From positions 1 through 14,360 of the forward strand of contig JAZNFJ010000067.1 in assembly GCA_045589035.1 (NCBI GenBank): a stretch of DNA of 14,360 nucleotides, written 5' to 3'. The position numbers and the translations under genes were made by a program. Shown here piece after piece: positions 6,807 to 13,638 of the stretch (position 1 is the stretch's first letter; every line of letters begins with the position of its first letter). The stretch is from Avoscillospira sp045589035. GTDB taxonomy: Bacteria > Bacillota > Clostridia > Oscillospirales > Oscillospiraceae. A model generated the notes under the pieces. It saw only the letters and a program-made list of their open reading frames with translations, ran no database searches and was not told the DNA's origin.

Positions 6807-8420
6807 TTAAGCTTCCTTGCGCTTTTTGGCAGCAAGAATCACAGCCACAGCCAGCAGCATTGCTACGCCAGCAATGTAGAAGACAGTGGTACCCATGCCG
6901 CCGGTTGCGGGCAGAGTAGCACCTGCGGTGTTGTTGACAGCCACAGCAGCCAGACCGTCAGCGATGGTGCCGGTACCGGCGGAGCCGTCAGCGGTGCAGG
7001 CCAGAGCGGTCAAAGTCTGACCGTCGATGGTAGCAGTCAGCGTGACCAGAACGCTGTCTTCCATCTTGTTGTAGCCATCGGGAGCCTTGATTTCTTCCAG
7101 ATGATAAGCCAAGGAGTCCAGGCCCTTGATGACGAACTTGCCGTCATCACCGGAAACCATGGGAGCAGCAGGTGTCTCGGTGCTCCATGCAGTGATCACG
7201 CCGTTTGCATCGGTATGGGCATACTTCTTGGTGACAGAGCCGTCGATGTTGGAGAAGTTACGGAACAGGTAGAACTGGGCGCCCTTCAGAGGAGCCTTGG
7301 TCAGAGTATCCTGCTTGGTGACTTCCAGCTGATAGACATAGACGCTGGCGGTATCGGCCAGAGAACCCATATCAGCAGTAGTAGCATCCGTTTGGTTCAT
7401 ATCGTTGGAGAAGGACAGGGTAGCCCGGTTCTCGTTGCCAAGACCGCCATTGAGGCCGTAAACAGCATCTGCATTGACAGTTGCGGAATACTTCACCACA
7501 AAGGTGTCGTTCAGATTGGGATTACTCTGGGTGATCTTCAGATCACCGAAGTTAACAGTCAGCGTGGAGGTCGCTTCGTTATAGCCGTACTTCTTGGCAT
7601 AAGTCAGCGTGTCATCGGTGTTGCTATCCTCGGTGTAGTTGGTCTTATAGGAAGTATGACCGCCGGCAGCATGAGCAACGTAGATATCTTCCACCTGGTT
7701 GAAGGTCAGGCCTTCAGGCAGGGTATCTTCCATGACCATGCAATACTGCTTGTAGTCGTTATACAGGCTGGGCAGTTTGGTTTCCAGCTTGAAGTAGACG
7801 GTATCACCGACCTGTGCATCGATGGCATCAACATAGGTGCTGTCCAGTTCGCTGTTGACAGACTTGCTGAAGGTGGGCGCAGAAACCTTGGGGGTAACAT
7901 CCACAGACTTAACCACCTGCAGCAGGTAGTCGGTAGCGGCATCGGAACCGGCCAGCGCCTGTACGTCCTTGACGAAGTAGTAACCGACTGCATCTACAGT
8001 GATCACATACTCGTCATTAGCCTGTGCAGCAGAGGTATAGCAGGTGGAGGTCAGGTTGGCAGCGACCATATCAGCGAAGTTCTTGACGGGAGCTTCGTTG
8101 TAGCTCCAGCCGCCGATGACCTTTGCCACATCACCTGCGTCGGCGCAGCCGGCAAACTGATTGACGGTGTCCTTCATGAACAGGTCGCTGGCCTTCAGCG
8201 CTGCCAGCAGGGCATCGCCGTTGACACCGGAGCCCCATTCGACATCGGACAGAACACCGGCTTCGGACAGCGTGCCGGAGAAGACCTGATAGGCTTCATA
8301 GACATGATTTTCAGCTGCATTTTTGATGGTGATGGTGATGGGATCGTCAGCGCTGACGCCAACCACCATGGTTGCCAGCAGCATCACTGCCAGCAGGATG
8401 GACAGAATTCTTTTTGCCAT
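6807..8420 (-). CDS. LPATG-anchored major pilin, isopeptide-forming fimbrial protein
   Basis: A 537-residue shaft subunit of the SpaH/EbpB/FimA type. A signal peptide (residues 1-24) is followed by an N-terminal domain (about 25-172), a pilin-motif lysine K178 in VDVTPK, a middle domain (about 180-340) with likely isopeptide pair K186 (FSKSVN) and N331 (NENRATL), a SpaA-type C-terminal domain (about 364-498) with K369 (VTKQD), E443 in the E-box LEEIKAPDGY and an Asn at 496/497, then LPATG (503-507), a membrane segment and tail KKRKEA. The lysine motif has Thr where the classical motif has Tyr (VTPK rather than VYPK). Start choice is supported by AAAGGAG ten bases upstream. It lies between the tip adhesin and class C sortase. 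The 48-bp gap upstream shows no convincing promoter, so it is probably transcribed from 12.6 kb. The sorting signal has a normal basic tail. Confidence 0.95.
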   Translation of the reverse strand: MAKRILSILLAVMLLATMVVGVSADDPITITIKNAAENHVYEAYQVFSGTLSEAGVLSDVEWGSGVNGDALLAALKASDLFMKDTVNQFAGCADAGDVAKVIGGWSYNEAPVKNFADMVAANLTSTCYTSAAQANDEYVITVDAVGYYFVKDVQALAGSDAATDYLLQVVKSVDVTPKVSAPTFSKSVNSELDSTYVDAIDAQVGDTVYFKLETKLPSLYNDYKQYCMVMEDTLPEGLTFNQVEDIYVAHAAGGHTSYKTNYTEDSNTDDTLTYAKKYGYNEATSTLTVNFGDLKITQSNPNLNDTFVVKYSATVNADAVYGLNGGLGNENRATLSFSNDMNQTDATTADMGSLADTASVYVYQLEVTKQDTLTKAPLKGAQFYLFRNFSNIDGSVTKKYAHTDANGVITAWSTETPAAPMVSGDDGKFVIKGLDSLAYHLEEIKAPDGYNKMEDSVLVTLTATIDGQTLTALACTADGSAGTGTIADGLAAVAVNNTAGATLPATGGMGTTVFYIAGVAMLLAVAVILAAKKRKEA

Positions 8421-8468
8421 TGTTTGTTTTCTCCTTTGTATGTATTTTTGATTTTTGAATTAATTACA

Positions 8469-11400
8469 TCAACCGGACCGGCTGCACGCCCCCTTTCTTC
8501 GGAACTTGGGAAGCGCGAGGCCGAGGGCTGCTGCAAGCAGCAGAATACCCCAGGCTGTATATCCTCCGGTGCCCTTGCCGCCGGTAAGAGGTAGGGGCTT
8601 TTCCGGTTGATTGAGTACCTGAACGCTGAAAGCCGTTGTGCCAGCATAGACAAAGGGATGTCCCTGCACGGTCACGGTACCGTCAGCATGGATGGTCAGA
8701 TAGGCCGGCTCATCCAAGGGGAAATATCCGGTTGGCGGACGGATCTCCGTCAGCCGATAATCGCCATATTTCAGATTGTCGAAGGTCAAAACACCATCGG
8801 AACCGGTGGTCATGGTTCTGACCACGAACTGCGGATCAATCTCTCCGTCAATCAGGCGTTCCAACGTGAAGGTTGCACCTTCCAGACGAAGGCCGCCACC
8901 CTGATTGGTTTTAATCAATCGCAGCATGGTTCGCTTGGTGTCATTGCTGACCGTAAAGGATGTGTTGACCAATCGACCGGTTTCATCGTAGCTGTAATAG
9001 GGATAGCCGTAATCCACCAGCCAGTTGGCGAAGGTGAAGTCCGGCAGACAGTCCTCGCTGCCGATCTTGGTTTCACGGACGGACCAGACGATCTCTGCAC
9101 CGTTGGCATATCGCGGAAGCCCATACCATGTGTAGGCATAGCCATTTCCTTCATTCAGCACCACAGCAGGCTCCACACCGGAAACAAGCAATGTGACCGG
9201 CTGGCCGTTGGCCAGAAGCTGCATGGTGATCGGCTGCCACTCCTCCGCAGGGCAGTGCCACTGCTTCGTGACTGTGACAGAGGTGCTGTCTGTAGAGTTT
9301 CGGACAGTCAAAAGGCCGTTATCATAAGATGCCATTTCCGAGTCATTGAGAATTCCGACCGTTCCGTCCTCTCTGTATCCCAGAAGAATATTCTCCACCG
9401 GGGTATAGCCCTCCGGCGCCTGCAATTCCTGCACTTCCACATAACCGTCATCGTAGCTGAAGCCTTCGATGACCAGTTCATAGTAGCCGTTACCGATCAA
9501 CTCTGTGATTTCTCCGGCTGGATCATATATGTAACGGTCTGCCAAAGGATCTTTCGTAAATCGGAGATACTCCCCATTCTGCATCAGGCCAAATACCGCA
9601 CCCCCAAGGGGGCTGCCTGTGGTGTAGTCCTCTTTTTTGATAATGACCGAGTTTGTATGGTGGTAGATATTGGTGAATTCCACCCGCAGGGCCTGGATAT
9701 CACCCATATCTGTGGCATAGGTCATACCGGTGACTTCTGCCTGGGTGCCATTGCCGGATTTGTTCTGGAGGTCGTAGGCGTCCACCACCCGGTAACCGCT
9801 GTGAACCACCATGTCACTTCCCTGCGGCACACCCGTTTCCTCTGTGATCGTCCACTGTTCACCGTATTCTACATGGCCGATAGACCAATAGTAGGTATCT
9901 CCATCCTGCCGGACAGGCGTGAGAATGGCACTGCCCCACGGCACATCATTCGGTTCGTTGATGTACAGATCATATCGCTTGGTGCCATCGGCATTGGCAG
10001 CTGTCATATAGAAGCCATCCATCGCCTCGGCGATGGCCTGCTGGTTACCGGCAAAACTCTTGGTTACATCCAGATAGCCTTCTTTTTTGACCAGCTTTCC
10101 ATCGATATGCCAGGCATCAGACTGACATTTGAACACATACCAGCGAATGGCATAGCCGTTGACATTGAGATCATTGACATCTACCGGCTCACCGCCCACC
10201 TGCAAATGTTCGGCATAGGCTTTTAACTGTTCAAAGATATCTTCGTCCTTGGGGAAGCTCTGCAGCCAGATGCCGGAGGTCTGTCCATACAGTTCCCGGA
10301 TCTCCTGGTCTGCACCGTAGGAGTTATCGGCTGTGGTATCCGCAATGTAATAGCGGCTGTTCAGATCGTTGACCGACAGATTTGCCGCATCTTCACCACC
10401 CACAAAGGCGGCAAACAGTTCCGGCGTGTAGAGATTGGAGTCCTGGGAGGTCATATTGCCCTCCGTATCCACCGCAACAGAGTCGTAGCGGATGTAAAAA
10501 CTGGCCGTCTGCTGGGCACGGGATTCCCAGACACCCAGAAGTTTCAAAAGCCGTCCACCATTGACATATGCCTGCAGTTCTGCCCATGTGAGGGTGGCAT
10601 TGGCGCTGAGGATCGTATTTGTCCCTTCGATTTGCCAACCCTTAAAGCCAACCACCCGTGACAGACCAACGTTGTTTCCATTGACTTTGCCTATCACATT
10701 TTGCTGAGAAACGTTGCGGATACGGGCATCGGTTTCCAGTTCGATGGTGTCGGTCAGTTCCATTTCTGCCGAACCAAGAATGGTCGGCTGGGTCGAAACT
10801 GTCACACCGCTGACAACTGGGAAATTCACATCGTAGGAGATGCGCAGTCTGCCATCGCTCAGTTCCTCTGTAAAGGTTCTTTGGGAGTAGATCCACACCA
10901 CCTCGCCACCGGCGTATTCGGTGTTATTCTCCCGCCAGGAGGAATCCTCCGGCAAGGTAATACTCGTACCGGAGCGGACATATTGGGTCGTTTCCGTTCC
11001 GTCCAAATACCGGAAGGTCACTGATAAGAACGAAAGCGGATTCCCGTTCTGATCCACAAGGCGGATATATTTCGCTGTCCTTGCCGTGTTCTGTCGGTTA
11101 TAGTTGGTACCGTAGTATGTATTACTGCCACTGGTAGTCGCCCTTGTCCAGCTGTTGGAAGTTGCGCTGGTGGCATAGTTCAGTCTGAGATCAGAAGCCG
11201 TCAGATTTAAATCCAGACTGTTGTTGTACAGGTTCACAATATCTGATGTCCGCTGATAGGCATTGTAGCGGTTACCGCTTCTGTCAGAAGAGAAGTTCAG
11301 TGTACCTACTGTTCTCCATCCACCGTTCAGATAGATGTAATAGTTGGCCTTACCGCTGCTGGTGGAAACAGGATCATCCAAAGACAGTGTCGAAATACCG

Positions 11401-12056
11401 CCGTTTCCGGCAGAAAGTGGATCCGGAGGTACCGCCATCATCATCGGACTTCCAGACAGGGGGTCTGCCGGGAGTGTCTGCTCCGGTGAACTCAACGGAT
11501 CGGCAGGAATTTCCGTTCCGATACCCACCGACAACAGAGCAGATTGCGTGCGCTGTTCTTCTTGGGGAAGATCTCCGTCATATCCGCCATAGGAGGTATA
11601 CAGATTCTCGTTCAAAGTCACCTGGGGCTGGATGTCATACGCTTCAATGGTTTCATTGATGGCAGCCACATCCGAGGAGAGGACATCCTCCGCCGCAAGG
11701 GGTGATGTCAGGTCCTGATTGAGCTGCAATGCGTTGTCAACAGAATGCTCAATCACCGTTTCCAACGCATTATCCGGCTGTTTTTCCATCTGCGTCAAAA
11801 GAGAGTTGATGTCATTGTCCTTCAGCAGCACCAAATAACAGTTTTCTGAATGGGTATGAACCGGCGTATCACAGACAAACCGACCATTTATGTAGCAGGT
11901 GTCCCCATGGATATGCTCCTCGATGCCGCATCTGGCCTGCTGTTCCAATGCCAGTGCCTGCACATACATTCCTTTAAAGCTGATAATACCCAGCAAAACG
12001 GTCAACACCAGAGCAACCGGCAGCCATATTCGATTGTAGATACCGGTACGCTTCAT
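8469..12056 (-). CDS. Large LPLTG-anchored pilus tip adhesin
   Basis: An approximately 1195-residue surface protein. In order: signal peptide/hydrophobic segment (about 9-37), two C-x4-H-x-H-x3-C-Y repeats (43-74), a helical, acidic stretch, DPLS-type linker repeats (about 184-231), a large Ser/Thr/Asn- and Tyr-rich region (about 235-660) of unknown fold ending in WYVFKCQSDAWHIDG, another domain (about 660-800), a SpaA-type domain with K807/K808, E877 and N920, a Cna_B domain with K931, E995 and N1038, a third isopeptide-type domain with K1049, E1104 (TEIRPPTGY) and N1149, then LPLTG (1155-1159), membrane segment and basic tail. Such stacked isopeptide domains make rigid stalks. Start choice: a GTG at 12065 is in frame, but the ATG at 12056 has GGTGA five bases upstream; both lie just after the previous stop, suggesting coupled translation. 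As the largest LPXTG protein and first pilin gene, it is most likely the tip; its target is unknown. Confidence 0.9.
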   Translation of the reverse strand: MKRTGIYNRIWLPVALVLTVLLGIISFKGMYVQALALEQQARCGIEEHIHGDTCYINGRFVCDTPVHTHSENCYLVLLKDNDINSLLTQMEKQPDNALETVIEHSVDNALQLNQDLTSPLAAEDVLSSDVAAINETIEAYDIQPQVTLNENLYTSYGGYDGDLPQEEQRTQSALLSVGIGTEIPADPLSSPEQTLPADPLSGSPMMMAVPPDPLSAGNGGISTLSLDDPVSTSSGKANYYIYLNGGWRTVGTLNFSSDRSGNRYNAYQRTSDIVNLYNNSLDLNLTASDLRLNYATSATSNSWTRATTSGSNTYYGTNYNRQNTARTAKYIRLVDQNGNPLSFLSVTFRYLDGTETTQYVRSGTSITLPEDSSWRENNTEYAGGEVVWIYSQRTFTEELSDGRLRISYDVNFPVVSGVTVSTQPTILGSAEMELTDTIELETDARIRNVSQQNVIGKVNGNNVGLSRVVGFKGWQIEGTNTILSANATLTWAELQAYVNGGRLLKLLGVWESRAQQTASFYIRYDSVAVDTEGNMTSQDSNLYTPELFAAFVGGEDAANLSVNDLNSRYYIADTTADNSYGADQEIRELYGQTSGIWLQSFPKDEDIFEQLKAYAEHLQVGGEPVDVNDLNVNGYAIRWYVFKCQSDAWHIDGKLVKKEGYLDVTKSFAGNQQAIAEAMDGFYMTAANADGTKRYDLYINEPNDVPWGSAILTPVRQDGDTYYWSIGHVEYGEQWTITEETGVPQGSDMVVHSGYRVVDAYDLQNKSGNGTQAEVTGMTYATDMGDIQALRVEFTNIYHHTNSVIIKKEDYTTGSPLGGAVFGLMQNGEYLRFTKDPLADRYIYDPAGEITELIGNGYYELVIEGFSYDDGYVEVQELQAPEGYTPVENILLGYREDGTVGILNDSEMASYDNGLLTVRNSTDSTSVTVTKQWHCPAEEWQPITMQLLANGQPVTLLVSGVEPAVVLNEGNGYAYTWYGLPRYANGAEIVWSVRETKIGSEDCLPDFTFANWLVDYGYPYYSYDETGRLVNTSFTVSNDTKRTMLRLIKTNQGGGLRLEGATFTLERLIDGEIDPQFVVRTMTTGSDGVLTFDNLKYGDYRLTEIRPPTGYFPLDEPAYLTIHADGTVTVQGHPFVYAGTTAFSVQVLNQPEKPLPLTGGKGTGGYTAWGILLLAAALGLALPKFRRKGACSRSG
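11364..11507 (-). repeat. Degenerate DPLS linker repeats in the tip adhesin
   Basis: Coding repeats PADPLS, PADPLS and PPDPLS, followed by a degenerate DDPVS, with the key Asp residues at 186, 198, 212 and 228 (counting from the ATG at 12056), so spacing grows 12, 14, 16. The segment is Pro/Ser-rich and probably a flexible linker between the N-terminal Cys/His part and the adhesive region. Confidence 0.6.
11835..11930 (-). repeat. Two tandem C-x4-H-x-H-x3-C-Y modules in the tip adhesin
   Basis: Two 13-residue modules with identical spacing: C43/H48/H50/C54-Y55 and C62/H67/H69/C73-Y74, separated by seven residues. They start a few residues after the N-terminal hydrophobic segment, so they would sit at the very N-terminus of the mature protein. 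Similar CGxEEHxHxxxCY modules are familiar in clostridial surface proteins; the Cys2His2 arrangement could bind a metal or form disulfides, which is not established. Confidence 0.75.
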
Positions 12057-12071
12057 GTCGTTCACCGTCTG

Positions 12072-12599
12072 TTAACCAATGTTCAAAATCACTTTTCCGA
12101 GAATTCTGTTTCTGGGAATGGTGCCGATCTGTTCCAATCGGCTGTCCATGGCGATGGGACGATTGTCACCCATGACAAAAAATTCATCATAAGGGATCGT
12201 GCATGGGAAGCTGATGTTGCATTGCCCCGGTGAAAACTCGCTGACATAGGGCTCCTGCAAGGGCATACCATCCACCTTTACCCTGCCGTTTTTATCCATC
12301 TCCAGGCTGGTGCCGCCAACCGCAATGACCCGGCGCACCAGCACCTTATTATTGTAATAAAAAGCTGCCACATCCCCCTGCTTCACCTGATCGGTGCGAA
12401 GGACAAGCAGAATCTGCCGATCCTGCAGTTCCGGCTCCATGCCATCTCCATAGTACTGCACAACAGAAAAAACATGGGTAAACACATTCAGCAAAACCAC
12501 CACGGCCAATACCACACATACGATCAGCGACAGCACAATTCGCATGTAAGGTGTTTTCGCTTTCATGTATTTCCCACGGTTTGATATCAATTTTTGCAT
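12072..12599 (-). CDS. Signal-peptidase-I-like protein lacking the Ser/Lys dyad (SipA-like pilus assembly factor)
   Basis: A 175-residue protein of the S26 signal peptidase fold: basic N-terminus, one membrane segment (about 20-40), then a periplasm-type catalytic-fold domain. Conserved boxes are recognisable but altered. Box B, normally GxSMxP, reads GDGMEP, so the nucleophile position is G53 (codon GGC). Box D, normally KRVI, reads RRVI, so the general base position is R89 (codon CGC). Box E, normally GDNRxxSxDSR, reads GDNRPIAMDSR, with A150 for Ser. The rest of box E and the C-terminus are intact, so the fold should be preserved but proteolysis is unlikely. In Streptococcus pyogenes pilus loci, SipA is a signal-peptidase homologue without the Ser/Lys pair that is needed for pilus polymerisation; a similar chaperone-like role is inferred. 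It is the first gene of the operon, with AAAGGA eight bases before the start, and its stop lies 15 bp before the tip adhesin ATG. Confidence 0.9.
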   Translation of the reverse strand: MQKLISNRGKYMKAKTPYMRIVLSLIVCVVLAVVVLLNVFTHVFSVVQYYGDGMEPELQDRQILLVLRTDQVKQGDVAAFYYNNKVLVRRVIAVGGTSLEMDKNGRVKVDGMPLQEPYVSEFSPGQCNISFPCTIPYDEFFVMGDNRPIAMDSRLEQIGTIPRNRILGKVILNIG

Positions 12600-12644
12600 G
12601 CCGATTTCCTTTCAAAATCCACATGGATATAGGTATGTGATAAT

Positions 12645-12672
12645 ATAATACCACCTTTACATAAAATTTCAA
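12645..12672 (-). promoter_or_regulatory. Promoter of the pilus operon
   Basis: On the minus strand, TTGAAA (-35, 12672-12667) and TATTAT (-10, 12650-12645) are 16 bases apart, with an extended TGG just before the -10. Transcription would begin near 12638, about 40 nt before the ATG of the signal-peptidase-like gene. It lies in a markedly AT-rich block and is the only convincing promoter found for the six pilus genes. Confidence 0.75.
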
Positions 12673-12740
12673 TCTTTAGACTGCATAATTTAGAAGTTTG
12701 TTAATTTATATTATATATTTAAGGAAAAAGAAGAAAAATA

Positions 12741-12794
12741 TGACATTATGCCAAAGTCTTTCATTTGGGTTTACATAATTCGTTTCGTATGTAA
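12741..12794. promoter_or_regulatory. Two palindromes upstream of the pilus promoter, candidate operators
   Basis: TGACATTATGCCA (12741-12753) is a palindrome around its central T with one mismatch. TTACATA (12771-12777) and TATGTAA (12788-12794) form a perfect inverted pair around a 10-nt spacer. Both lie 70-150 bp upstream of the pilus promoter, a plausible activator position, but no regulator gene is in the window. The remainder of the 239-bp gap holds the AT-rich leader and the yebC terminator. Confidence 0.35.
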
Positions 12795-12795
12795 G

Positions 12796-12830
12796 AAAAA
12801 ACCACCCTTCCGAAGAAGGGCGGTTTTTTT
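12796..12830 (-). terminator. Intrinsic terminator of the YebC-family gene
   Basis: On the minus strand the stem CCGCCCTTC/GAAGGGTGG closes a UUCG tetraloop through a C-G pair and is followed by a T run. The one imperfect pair (12804/12821) is a G-U wobble on the minus strand only. Flanking A/T runs may allow weak activity in the other direction. It starts 9 bp after the stop codon. Confidence 0.9.
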
Positions 12831-12838
12831 CAACTTGA

Positions 12839-13573
12839 TTAATCCTGATCCCAGTTGTGCCAGATGTTCTGAACATCGTCGTCATCTTCCATGATGTCGA
12901 TCATCTTTTCCATGTTCTTGATATCATCGGGATTGTCCAGCTTCTGATAGTTCTGGGGAACCATTTCGATCTGGGCGGAAACGAACTTGTAGCCCTTGGC
13001 TTCCAGAGCCTTGGTCACTTCGTTGAAGTCATCGGGTTCGGTATAGATGGTGAAGACGGTTTCTTCTGCCTCAAAATCGGCAGCACCGGCTTCCAGAGCA
13101 TCTTCCATGACCACATCTTCTTCGTAGTCCTCGTCTTCGTTATCGATGACCAGAACACCCTTGCGGTCAAAGCTCCATGCCACGCAGCCGGAAGCGCCCA
13201 GACCCTTGCCGTACTTATCGAAGTAATGGCGCATGTTGGAAGCGGTACGGTTACGGGAGTCGGTCATGGTTTCCACGATCACGGCAACACCGCTGGGGCC
13301 GTAGCCTTCATAGGTGATGGATTCGTAGTTATCGCCGCTGCCAGCACCGGATGCCTTTTCCAGGGTGCGCTTGATGTTGTCATTGGGCATGTTGACTGCC
13401 TTCGCCTTGACGATGACAGTTGCCAGACGGGAGTTGTTGTTGGGGTCGGCAGAGCCACCCTCCTTGACCGCAACGATCATTTCCTTTGCAATCTTGGTGA
13501 AGATGGCGGAACGCTTGGCGTCCTGTGCGCCCTTGGTTTTCTGAATGTTATGCCATTTGGAATGTCCGGACAT
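12839..13573 (-). CDS. yebC: YebC/TACO1-family protein
   Basis: A 244-residue cytoplasmic protein of full family length. The signature N-terminus MSGHSKWHNIQ...KGAQDAKR leads into the helical first domain, followed by ADPNNNSRLATVI, MPNDNIKR, YEGYGPSGVAVIVE and TDSRNRTASNMRHYFDKYG, and finally an acidic alpha/beta C-terminal part ending in a cluster of Asp residues. The family was long annotated as transcriptional regulators; work on bacterial members and mitochondrial TACO1 points to a role in translation, relieving ribosomes at proline-rich stretches. It is monocistronic here: a near-consensus promoter overlaps the end of the preceding Nif3-family gene and a strong terminator follows. The RBS is modest (GAAGGGAAGAAG region). 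There is no sequence sign of a functional tie to the pilus operon beyond adjacency. Confidence 0.96.
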   Translation of the reverse strand: MSGHSKWHNIQKTKGAQDAKRSAIFTKIAKEMIVAVKEGGSADPNNNSRLATVIVKAKAVNMPNDNIKRTLEKASGAGSGDNYESITYEGYGPSGVAVIVETMTDSRNRTASNMRHYFDKYGKGLGASGCVAWSFDRKGVLVIDNEDEDYEEDVVMEDALEAGAADFEAEETVFTIYTEPDDFNEVTKALEAKGYKFVSAQIEMVPQNYQKLDNPDDIKNMEKMIDIMEDDDDVQNIWHNWDQD

Positions 13574-13609
13574 ATATCTTCTTCCCTTCTCGGTGAAAAT
13601 TCTCTCAGT

Positions 13610-13638
13610 ATTTTAGCACATGAGATGCCGTAATTCAA
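13610..13638 (-). promoter_or_regulatory. Promoter of the YebC-family gene
   Basis: On the minus strand, TTGAAT (-35, 13638-13633) and TAAAAT (-10, 13615-13610) are separated by exactly 17 bases, with TGC immediately before the -10 (extended form). The -35 box contains the TGA stop codon of the Nif3-family gene. Expected start is near 13603, about 30 nt before the YebC ATG. Confidence 0.8.

Noticed and set aside
10110..10150. CQ in the adhesin (WYVFKCQSDAW) as a thioester domain signature
   Set aside because: Related stretches in clostridial surface proteins usually have Tyr at the Cys position, and the surrounding thioester-domain motifs are not seen.
12057..12065. GTG at 12065 as start of the tip adhesin
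   Set aside because: No Shine-Dalgarno sequence precedes it, whereas GGTGA lies five bases before the ATG at 12056. The choice is not certain; it changes only three residues.
12600..12838. Riboswitch or small RNA gene in the pilus leader
   Set aside because: Apart from the yebC terminator, the promoter and two short palindromes, no extended conserved-looking fold or tRNA-like structure was found; the expected leader is only about 40 nt.
12839..13573. YebC-family gene as a dedicated translation aid for the proline-rich pilin
   Set aside because: YebC is a widespread housekeeping gene with its own promoter and terminator here, and the basal pilin stalk has only isolated PP pairs, no long proline run.
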